A stretch of 64,000 bases of DNA from Pseudomonas sp. (GTDB lineage: Bacteria > Pseudomonadota > Gammaproteobacteria > Pseudomonadales > Pseudomonadaceae). Location: positions 62,001 through 126,000 of the forward strand of contig NZ_JASLGE010000079.1 in the NCBI RefSeq assembly GCF_030150285.1, in the 5' to 3' direction. The notes beneath the pieces were generated by a model. The model made no database searches, was not told the DNA's origin, and saw only the letters and a program-made list of their open reading frames with translations. Below are positions 50,910 through 58,022 of the stretch, piece by piece. Each line of letters starts with the position of its first letter. Position 1 is the first letter of the stretch. The position numbers were made by a program, and so were the translations under genes.

Positions 50910-52457
50910 CTACCGATCTTCATGAAATTGGCTTAATGACGCCTTGCCTTGAATCTTATTTTGAAAATGTTCAGACATTATTTCTGAAAAAATATTGATT
51001 ACCCGATCTATGTCGTAGTCTGCGGAATGCTCCAGCAAAACAGCGTCGTGCATTGGCAGTTTTAGTTTTACTTCAGATATTGAACTCAAGCATAGTAATG
51101 CTTTCTTGAATATTAACGAGGCAGTCCCTTGCACAACTTGGCTGATAGCAGATCTTTTTTCCTTGCTTGTTAGTTCTCCTTTTCGATCACGGTGCATATA
51201 ATTACCAAGCGCAGTGCCAATTCTTCCCGTACGTTGAAACTCTTCGTGAACTAAGACTTTCCAAGCTTCGAATGTTTTGAATTGTTCAAAGAATTTTTTA
51301 GCGTTTTGGCGATCTGCACCAAAACCCTGCGCTGCAGCAAGGATGTGTTGCCGCTTCATTCCATAGGCATAAGAAAGAAATAGCCTCTTGGCTTGTTTTC
51401 TCTTGCTCTTGTCGTCAAATATTTCTTCTGCAGCAATTTCATAGACATCGCTACTGTTATATAACTCTAATAGTTTTTCATCGCCGGAGAGCGCGGCCAT
51501 TACGCCTGCTTCAAATTGGTCGTAGTCTATGTAGGACAACCGCTTGTTGGTATCTGGAATTAAAATGTCTCGATGGTGTTTTGCCAAATTTTGTAACGAC
51601 GGGTCTTTGAAGTAGATTCTTGAGGTGATAGAACCAAAGCTATCGACTATCGGATAAATTCGGCTTTGGCTCAAGGGAATGGCTGCTAATACTCTACGTG
51701 AACTCTGAATCTTTCTTAAGCGAATTAAGTCCTCTGCAAAATTTGACTGCATAGGGACAAAATTTAAAATGTAATCCACGTCTATACCGGTAAAGTCAAA
51801 GCCTTTGGGCTCTAGGTATTCGATAACGGCTTGGTCGGAGGGAACCTCTAGAGGCATATCGTAGTCGGAAGAAAAACTCTTCAATGCCATATAGAATTCG
51901 AATTCTATTTTGTTCTTATGATATCTAAGTTTTTCTTCAGAAATAGAGATACCTTCTGATGTTGATCTTATTAGATAGTCGTTTACGGGACGTTCGATTA
52001 CCATGAATCTCTCCCATTCACCGGCAGTAATTGCATCGCTTTTTACAACTTCTGAGCATTTTAATAGGGCTTCGCCAATTGACGACAGAATAGCTTCATC
52101 TAAAGGTATCTTACGGTTAAAAATCTCTTTATATCTTGCAATAATTTCTTCGGAAACAAATGAGGATAGGAGTTGGGATATGTCTTTCTTGTCTCTTGAT
52201 TCTCTTTCTTTTTTCTTTCCAGAAGTGAGGATTCGAAGTTCTTCAATGTCTGTGATGTTGGATGGTAGTTTGTTTGTCGCCCGATAGAGAGATGGGGCAA
52301 TTAACCATAAGTCATGGCAGACAAGCTCATGCTTTTGATCTACTAAATCAGATATTGTGACTTCACCTAAAGTGCCATCTGACCATAAGAAGATTCTGTC
52401 TTGCCCTTGGTCTGTATAGTCAGCTATAAAAAGTAAGGCTTTTTTTGATTCAGTCAT
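50910..52457 (-). CDS. short family A (Pol I-like) DNA polymerase, RT-associated
   Basis: A 515-aa protein whose C-terminal half is a family A polymerase domain. Motif 1-like ITSRIYFKDPSLQNLAK lies at 277-293. Motif A is SYIDYDQFEAGVMAALSGDEKLL (D311, E316). The O-helix RKQAKRLFLSYAYGM keeps the R353-K357-Y365 spacing of Pol I, with Leu361 where Pol I has Phe762. TALGNY and QVVQGTASLIFKKAL follow, then motif C PMHDAVLLE (H470, D471; the next Glu is Ala). Residues 1-250 show no 3'-5' or 5' exonuclease motif. Start at 52457 overlaps the RT stop by 8 bp (a longer frame begins at 52484), so the two are coupled. AT-rich, unlike the backbone. Confidence 0.85.
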   Translation of the reverse strand: MTESKKALLFIADYTDQGQDRIFLWSDGTLGEVTISDLVDQKHELVCHDLWLIAPSLYRATNKLPSNITDIEELRILTSGKKKERESRDKKDISQLLSSFVSEEIIARYKEIFNRKIPLDEAILSSIGEALLKCSEVVKSDAITAGEWERFMVIERPVNDYLIRSTSEGISISEEKLRYHKNKIEFEFYMALKSFSSDYDMPLEVPSDQAVIEYLEPKGFDFTGIDVDYILNFVPMQSNFAEDLIRLRKIQSSRRVLAAIPLSQSRIYPIVDSFGSITSRIYFKDPSLQNLAKHHRDILIPDTNKRLSYIDYDQFEAGVMAALSGDEKLLELYNSSDVYEIAAEEIFDDKSKRKQAKRLFLSYAYGMKRQHILAAAQGFGADRQNAKKFFEQFKTFEAWKVLVHEEFQRTGRIGTALGNYMHRDRKGELTSKEKRSAISQVVQGTASLIFKKALLCLSSISEVKLKLPMHDAVLLEHSADYDIDRVINIFSEIMSEHFQNKIQGKASLSQFHEDR

Positions 52458-54291
52458 ATGGTGTGATCTCATCATAAAGATCAAGCATGGCTATTTTGTC
52501 TCGTTCGACCAAAGGCATACCATTAGTAAAATAAGGTTTGGCTCTGCTACCGGTCCATTTAAGTTTGGGGCCTAGCTTAGAAATTAAAGGTTTCAATTGA
52601 TTTTGATCAAAGTCGCTACAGGCTAATAGAAAATTTCGCTGATGGTAATATGGCCAGGCAGACTCAAATTTGGAAATGTTATCAATTAAAATTTGTGCTT
52701 CATCAACACACTTTAGGTAAATAAATATGGCCGCTATCTCTGGTTGAAGTATGTCGGACTCTATTCTTGCAGTTGCTAGCGTTATTAAATTAGTGCTTTT
52801 ATATTTGCGATTTGCTAGAAGTAACCATAGATGAAAGTTTTGCCAAGAGTGAACCGAGCGCTCATGATCACTGAGATGGTTGTAAATATCATTGAGCTCT
52901 TGCTCGTTGAGGTCTAGAATCCCAAGAAGTCTGCAGTACTGATCGGTCGAAGCCGCATGGTCCTCAAGTGAGCTAATTAAGAGTGCTTTTAGGTCTGTTG
53001 CTATGGTTGCATGAATATCAAAAATGCCTGCATCGGTCAGCTTAATCAGTCGGTTTACCGCGAATCGAAACTGCCTGGACTGTGTTTGTTTTTCTTCGAT
53101 GCACTCTTTCAAAATTTGAAATATATACTTTGCTGAACGCGCAATAACCCTTCTGCTTCTTGATCTCCACATGTTGTCGATTGTGAGGCTTCGATCGTCA
53201 GATGTTGGAAAAAACTCATCAACTTCATTAGCAGTCGAGTCTTGGGTTAAAATTTTTGTTTTTCCAGAATTTATATTCATCCCGACCTTTCTGAGCTGAT
53301 TTATAAGCTCAGTCAACGCTTTCTTTGCGACTCTCGTGTTGGGACAAATTACTCTGATGTCGTCCACGTATCGATAATAATCGTACCCTAATCGCACCAT
53401 TTCATGGTCAATATCATTCAAGACAACGTTTGCGATGAATGACGATGCGTCGCGGTTTTGAGGCAGGCCGTGACGTTCACTGTATCCCCACCGCGACAAA
53501 AGGTTGCAGAGGGTTTGCACTGCATTCCTAATTAATACTTTGTTTGGACCCGAAGTATTTATATGTTCAATTGATCGCTCAAAAGCTGTGCGGATTGTTT
53601 CAATTGTAATATTTTCATAGCAATTGATTAGATCGGTTGCTAGTAGTGATTGATTGTTGCTAAGTGCCGTTCTAGTTACCCCTTCGAAAGTTTGCCATAA
53701 ATCAATACGGCTTTTGAATATGTATTTCTCTGATTTTCTATCTTTATTGAATCTGTGGTTTAGCACTCGATGAGACAAGAGTGGATCATAAAATTGTATT
53801 AGGAAGGTACAGATTGCTTGATATATAAATCTGTCATAAAAGTCAGTTTCTAGCGAGTATCTAATCCCTAGCCCTTTTTTAGGTATATTGTAAACATTCC
53901 TGAAAGAGCCGATATATTGTCCATTTCCTTCATTTAATAATTCATATAGGACTTCATGAAGGGATTGTTTGTTTGAGAGAAGATCTTTGTGTTGAAGTGT
54001 GTCAGTAAACCAGTCATCCCTCATATCTTGGTTTAAATGTTGCAGGACACTGTCGACGTCGATCGGAAATGCTAAAACGTCTTTTCCATCTTGAAATAAA
54101 TCTGCTAAAACGCCACCTTTTTTTAGTAGCGGTGAAAGAATGGACCGAAGTTCTTGGAGCTTCTTTTGTTCGCTGGAGTTCAGTTTTTCTGTATTGAAGG
54201 ATTCAATCAATAACTTCAGATTTTTAAGGCCATCATCCTGCTCTGCCAGATGCGGAGTTCCTGCCGCCTCGGACACGAATTGTTCACTCAT
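52450..54291 (-). CDS. reverse transcriptase of an RT/family A polymerase operon
   Basis: A 613-aa protein with all RT core motifs: palm motif A LLATDLINCYENI (D220), motif B GLPQNRDASSFIANVVLNDID (275 on), catalytic YRYVDDIRVI (YVDD at 308-311) and motif D VGMNINSGKTKIL. Residues 1-110 are acidic and helical; 375-613 are helical with no maturase (X), endonuclease or Cas1 domain. This order resembles UG/Abi-type RTs used in phage defence rather than group II intron, retron or DGR enzymes. GAGG lies 8 bases before ATG. It is first in an operon with a Pol I-like gene, after a 400-bp non-coding leader. The substrate is unknown. Confidence 0.88.
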   Translation of the reverse strand: MSEQFVSEAAGTPHLAEQDDGLKNLKLLIESFNTEKLNSSEQKKLQELRSILSPLLKKGGVLADLFQDGKDVLAFPIDVDSVLQHLNQDMRDDWFTDTLQHKDLLSNKQSLHEVLYELLNEGNGQYIGSFRNVYNIPKKGLGIRYSLETDFYDRFIYQAICTFLIQFYDPLLSHRVLNHRFNKDRKSEKYIFKSRIDLWQTFEGVTRTALSNNQSLLATDLINCYENITIETIRTAFERSIEHINTSGPNKVLIRNAVQTLCNLLSRWGYSERHGLPQNRDASSFIANVVLNDIDHEMVRLGYDYYRYVDDIRVICPNTRVAKKALTELINQLRKVGMNINSGKTKILTQDSTANEVDEFFPTSDDRSLTIDNMWRSRSRRVIARSAKYIFQILKECIEEKQTQSRQFRFAVNRLIKLTDAGIFDIHATIATDLKALLISSLEDHAASTDQYCRLLGILDLNEQELNDIYNHLSDHERSVHSWQNFHLWLLLANRKYKSTNLITLATARIESDILQPEIAAIFIYLKCVDEAQILIDNISKFESAWPYYHQRNFLLACSDFDQNQLKPLISKLGPKLKWTGSRAKPYFTNGMPLVERDKIAMLDLYDEITPYD

Positions 54292-54690
54292 GTCTCATTC
54301 CTCGATCTATCCGGGATTCGATAGTTTTTTTCTATTTGTTGTTTTTCTCAAATACCCCTTCAATAGGTACTCGACTCGCAAAGCTGCTGCTGAAAGCTAG
54401 GTTATCAAAATGCTATCGGACGTACTATAGCCGTATAGTCTAAGACAGGCGCAGAAATATTTTTTTGACGAAACAGCATGCAGCTATCTATATGGTCGCT
54501 TGCCGCCCAATACCTGTATGTCCGAGCCAAGATACTCTGCAAAAGCGCCGTACTGATTTTTTAGGCGGATGTATGAGTCCCATTAATATTTCATACATCC
54601 GCATCCAATCTCATTGGAATAACTTTATGATTTGACTAATAAGCTTTATGGTTTCGATAGCTAGTATCATAAGCAATTTTATACTTTCCA
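54292..54690 (-). other. non-coding leader of the RT operon
   Basis: 399 bp, AT-rich, with no credible frame on either strand. On the minus strand it contains a palindrome ACTATACGGCTATAGT (54424-54439) with -10-like TATAGT, and a perfect 12-bp inverted repeat at 54563-54602. Defence RTs and retrons often have a templating RNA beside the RT gene, so this is the prime place to look for one; that is inference. Confidence 0.5.
54563..54602 (-). repeat. perfect 12-bp inverted repeat upstream of the RT gene
   Basis: GCGGATGTATGA and TCATACATCCGC, 14-nt loop, no T run after it on either strand, so it is not an ordinary terminator. It could be an RNA stem of a transcript leading into the RT operon, or an operator. 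Confidence 0.8.
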
Positions 54691-55356
54691 TTATTTGGTC
54701 TCCTTGGCTGGCTTATCTATAAGGTCACCGTCTGCGCCAATCTCAATCGCACGTTGCAAGAGCAACTGATAATAGGATGCAGGTATCTGAGGCTTAAGCT
54801 TTTTCAATACTAAATATGGGTTATATATAAGGACAAAATTGTAGGGGCCATAAGCACCTTCCTTCGTATCGATAAATCCCAATTCTTGAAGGACCTTCAT
54901 ATGCTGCCGCCAAGTCGTCACATTCCGTTCCCCGGAATATCCTGACTCAATGGCATAAACAGATTCATTCTCAATAGTTAGCATGTTTTCATCCCACACC
55001 CTACACCACAGAGCAAAATACGTTTTTCCAGCTGCGGCAGACTTTCCGGTATGTTTTTTTGCGAGGTCGTCAATCATGTTGGTTATGAGTGAAAGCGTCC
55101 TAGGGATCGATGAGTATCCATCATTGACTGTTCGATCCCATAGAAGACTGGTATCTAGCTCTGGCCATAACTCTCCACGCATTTTCATCGCATTAAGATG
55201 GGCTTTACTTTTTCTCTTTTTTTTCTGAGTGGTATTCAAAGCAAGTAGAGCAGCAAAATTTTGGTCTAGTACACCGGCGGGCGTCTGATTTACGACAGTT
55301 GTGGGCTGGGCAGCGGCAAGTGGCGCTGGGGGTGATGGGATAGGGGTATCAGTCAT
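54691..55356 (-). CDS. unknown island protein, possible winged-helix domain
   Basis: A 221-aa protein with CGGAG 8 bases before ATG. Residues 1-45 are Pro/Ala/Thr-rich and probably unstructured, then a basic patch KKKRKSKAHLNAMK. Residues 75-190 (LSLITNMIDDLAKKHTGKSAAAGKTYFALWCRVWDENMLTIENESVYAIESGYSGERNVTTWRQHMKVLQELGFIDTKEGAYGPYNFVLIYNPYLVL) have the helix pattern of a winged-helix DNA-binding protein such as a replication or regulatory factor. I do not recognise the family. It is on the same strand as the RT operon with 400 bp between, so it may be its regulator or an unrelated island gene. Confidence 0.7.
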   Translation of the reverse strand: MTDTPIPSPPAPLAAAQPTTVVNQTPAGVLDQNFAALLALNTTQKKKRKSKAHLNAMKMRGELWPELDTSLLWDRTVNDGYSSIPRTLSLITNMIDDLAKKHTGKSAAAGKTYFALWCRVWDENMLTIENESVYAIESGYSGERNVTTWRQHMKVLQELGFIDTKEGAYGPYNFVLIYNPYLVLKKLKPQIPASYYQLLLQRAIEIGADGDLIDKPAKETK

Positions 55357-55866
55357 GATGCAATCTCCGAGTTAGTAATCTCAGCTGAAAGCCCGGCGGT
55401 TCGGGAAACAATCGCTGGAACCAAGATTCGACTAAAAAACGTTATTTATCAAATACTTAGAACGTGCAATCTGAACCCGATACTGCAGGTATATTCCAAT
55501 CTGAGTATTGAGTAAGAATATAGAAATAGCCACTCAGATTTGAGTTGAAAATTATGCGTCATCCAACTTGTTAAAAAACATGTAGTTATAGGCGTTGCAG
55601 TGCTCGCTGGGCTGTGCGTGCTCACCGTGCTGTGTGTGCCCCCGGTGATCGCGGGTTGTAGGGGTTTTGTAGGCACCCGGTTCAGTGCTCTGGAAAAAAA
55701 ATAACGGACGCTTCGGTGCGGGGATGCTCTATTTAGAGGGCAAGAAGCGGGGGAGGGGGCGTAAAAATCGATGTAGTGGCGTCACTAGTAGCGGCGGTGT
55801 TGCGAAAAACTGGCGAAGAAGCCAATTCCTATCGCCCGTCTTTGGTCGGTTGCTGATCCTCGACTA
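55357..55866. other. gene-free stretch in the island
   Basis: About 510 bp with no frame I can support; a short plus-strand frame at 55685-55927 has no convincing start signal and unlikely composition (KKRGRGRKNR). The left part (55430-55560) is AT-rich and may hold the promoter of the 221-aa gene. I see no repeat or RNA gene in it. Confidence 0.4.
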
Positions 55867-56139
55867 TCAATTGAACTGCCATGCCTTTCCTAAGCGAATA
55901 GTGAGCAAATTTATGGTCAACAGATAGTAGTAGCGCGTCGACTCAGCGCGCGGATTCACGTGCGTATCAAGAAACCAGGCCAGATGCTTTCGCTGCCAGG
56001 TCCATGGATTATCTCGGTGCCAGCGATTAGAAATCGCAGCGTGAATTGCTTTAGCCTGACGTATGTGACGTACACGTGTGTCGCGCGCTCCGGTCAGTAC
56101 TCCAGCTAGGAACAGCTCCATATCGAATGGCTTGCTCAT
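55867..56139 (-). CDS. small protein paired with the second integrase
   Basis: A 90-aa basic protein, MSKPFDMELFLAGVLTGARDTRVRHIRQAKAIHAAISNRWHRDNPWTWQRKHLAWFLDTHVNPRAESTRYYYLLTINLLTIRLGKAW. Its ATG overlaps the stop of the frameshifted integrase by 4 bp, so it is in the same operon and probably works with it. It is rich in Trp, His and Arg, suggesting nucleic-acid binding, perhaps as an accessory factor. No family recognised with certainty. Confidence 0.65.
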   Translation of the reverse strand: MSKPFDMELFLAGVLTGARDTRVRHIRQAKAIHAAISNRWHRDNPWTWQRKHLAWFLDTHVNPRAESTRYYYLLTINLLTIRLGKAWQFN

Positions 56140-57112
56140 GCTCGATCACCGATGTAGGCAGACGTCACGTCAATTCGACCGTGTCCCAGCTCATAGCTGA
56201 TTTGTAAGCGTGCCTCTCGATCAAGGCGTGGATCGATCCGCCTGCATCTGCCACCATTGATGGGCGCTGGGTGATTGGTGATCTGCTCATAGCGTTCGCA
56301 TGCAAAAGCCGCCCGTAATTCATGAAAGCCTTTGAGGTTGTGCTTATGGAGGAGGTCCCGTGCGGCGCGGACGATTTCCCGTTGGAAATCGAGGTAGCTT
56401 TCGTTCGGCGCAAGCAGGTTGTGGCTGCCGTCGGGTGAGACCTGTTCGGCGAATCTCAGCGCTTCGTGAATATGATCATCCACCCTGATCCAGCGAGGTG
56501 CCGAGGCACCTGAGCGGCCCCCTTTGGTGCCATCCTGGATGTTGATCTTGCCGTAGTGTTCGGCCTCACGTTTTAAGCGCGGTAAGTCGGCCAAAATGGC
56601 CTCGCGCAGGCGCATGCCGGTGGCCCGCGCCAACTGAGCGATGGCCGCGGCACGAGAATGCTGTTCGCTGAGCGACTCGACGATGCGCATCAGGTGTTCG
56701 CGATCCTGGCCTTGTGGAGCTGTCGTGCGGATGGTGGTGCGCTGCATTCCCAACGCCTTGCTCGGACTCGGCACTTTCACATATTGATCACCGCGAAGCG
56801 CCGCCATGGTTCGGTTCACACTGGACAACCGATTTTGCGCAGTGGCGATGGCGAGCTCACCTTGTTCAACTTGCTCGCGCAGATGCCCCGCGTAGTCCAG
56901 CAAGGTCTGCCGATCAATTTGTCGCGCATCGTTAAACCCTGGTCCATCGTCTGAGCGGCACCAGCGTACAAACGCCTGCCAGCGATCACTGTGTGCCTTG
57001 ACCGTCCCGTAATGCCCCCGCCAAACAGATCGCGCAACGCTTGCGGCCCGGCATAGCTCAGTTGCCGGCCATAACCAAAATTGCGCCCATCCCGTCTACC
57101 TACCAATCCCAT
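56136..57112 (-). pseudogene. tyrosine recombinase (Integrase_1 type) with a -1 frameshift
   Basis: Begins MGLVGRRDGRNFGYGRQLSYAGPQALRDLFGGG (ATG at 57112, AGGAG 8 bases upstream). The frame then fails in the five-G run at 57015-57019. Reading on in the -1 frame gives HYGTVKAHSDRWQAFVRWCRSDDGPGFNDARQIDRQTLLDYAGHLREQ to the natural end at 56136. Catalytic residues are present in the second part: Arg in ATGMRLREAIL, HELR, and H/Y in ELGHGRIDVTSAYIG. Adding one G restores a 325-aa protein. It is either an inactivated gene, slippage on GGGGG, or a sequencing error. A 90-aa partner gene overlaps its 3' end. Confidence 0.85.
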
Positions 57113-57401
57113 GATCAAACTCCTGTCGAAGCCAAATCTTTGAAACTTTCCCCACGTCATCCCGCCAAGAATGTTGAGTGTTATCAGGGATCAAGGCCCC
57201 TGCGACCTGTGAGGGTTGTCCACTAACGCGGGACTGACGGCTCCTTACGGCCGGGAGCTTGGGCATCTCATGATCTGGCCTCCTGAACACTTCCGAAGAA
57301 GTGGGCGGGTGGAGGCTGCACTGGCTGACGAGACCGGCGCCACGAGATCCTGAGTCGGGTGAAGGCAGTGATGCGATGACCGGGGCATGCCTGACTGTCA
57401 G

Positions 57402-57677
57402 TCAGGTGCAGTCCATTCCTTGGGCTGCGGCACCATCATCTGCACCGCTGTTGCTGGCGACTTCGGTGTTTGTCACGCCGATTGTCACGAGGGGGAATGC
57501 CGCAAAGCCTTGTACGAGTTGGGCTGCAGCAGCGGTAGGAGCGCCCGTCTCTTTCCGGGAGAAAGAGACGGGCGCAGGTTGGCGCACGGGAATGGCCAAG
57601 CGGATAGGTTGCTGCAGGGCAGCTATGAAAGAGGATGAGTTGCCGCAGTGGGCACACTGGTAAAAGTAGGCATCCAT
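57402..57677 (-). CDS. doubtful small Cys-containing protein
   Basis: A 91-aa frame, MDAYFYQCAHCGNSSSFIAALQQPIRLAIPVRQPAPVSFSRKETGAPTAAAAQLVQGF onward, with a CxxC pair near the N-terminus that could belong to a zinc site. It contains a perfect 15-bp hairpin (57541-57575) within the coding sequence, and the opposite strand is also open over the same stretch. No good ribosome-binding site is seen. It may be a real small island gene, or part of a structured non-coding element. Confidence 0.35.
   Translation of the reverse strand: MDAYFYQCAHCGNSSSFIAALQQPIRLAIPVRQPAPVSFSRKETGAPTAAAAQLVQGFAAFPLVTIGVTNTEVASNSGADDGAAAQGMDCT
57541..57575. repeat. perfect 15-bp inverted repeat with 5-nt loop
   Basis: GCGCCCGTCTCTTTC and its exact complement GAAAGAGACGGGCGC around CGGGA. 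No T run follows on either strand, so it is not a standard terminator. Confidence 0.9.
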
Positions 57678-57813
57678 CACATCGCTGTGACCGTGCGAGC
57701 CGCCGGACGCTAATCGCACTTTGGGAGAACCACCACGGTGTGGCGTAGCCTCAAAGGTTCTGGCTACCTGGGTTGCTGTCGGCGACAGCGCTTTGCCCGA
57801 TCTTTTCTACGCC

Positions 57814-57904
57814 TGTGGATAATTCGGGTCAAGACTCCAATTTTCGGGAGTTCTGCGGCTGTGGATGAAATTATCCACCGGTGGAAATCAGTGGTTTTCC
57901 ACAG
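57814..57904. other. cluster of DnaA-box-like sites
   Basis: Four 9-mers in 91 bp: TGTGGATAA (57814-57822, exact complement of the consensus TTATCCACA), TGTGGATGA (57860-57868, one mismatch), TTATCCACC (57871-57879, one mismatch) and TTTTCCACA (57896-57904, one mismatch). Two are in each orientation. An AT-rich stretch (TTTAGATTTTTTAAG) follows. Such a cluster suggests a DnaA-dependent origin or control region of the mobile element. Confidence 0.6.
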
Positions 57905-57936
57905 ACAGTTGTGTGGGCTTTAGATTTTTTAAGTGA

Positions 57937-57981
57937 GGTCCATCCACGCAGGGCGGCTTTGCAGCCCTGTTTGGATGGACC
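57937..57981. repeat. nested hairpin downstream of the island integrase
   Basis: Outer arms GGTCCATCCA / TGGATGGACC and inner arms CAGGGC / GCCCTG. It lies 42 bases after the integrase stop codon. The T run expected of a terminator is missing on the integrase strand. Confidence 0.7.
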
Positions 57982-58022
57982 CGCGTGGACAAGCGGATCA
58001 CTGAGATATAAAGACCGAGCGC

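Noticed and set aside
52450..54291. Retron, group II intron or diversity-generating retroelement
   Set aside because: No maturase or endonuclease domain, no intron RNA features, no accessory avd gene or template/variable repeat pair, and no recognisable msr-msd inverted repeats. The Pol A partner does not belong to these types.
50653..54489. 12-bp direct repeat ATGCAGCTATCT flanking the RT/polymerase operon (50653-50664 and 54478-54489)
   Set aside because: Twelve-base repeats are expected many times by chance in 64 kb. No extension or transposase supports a boundary.
57301..57663. 120-codon plus-strand frame in the island
   Set aside because: No ribosome-binding site or recognisable domain, and it runs through the 15-bp hairpin; the minus frame is only slightly better and is listed with low confidence.
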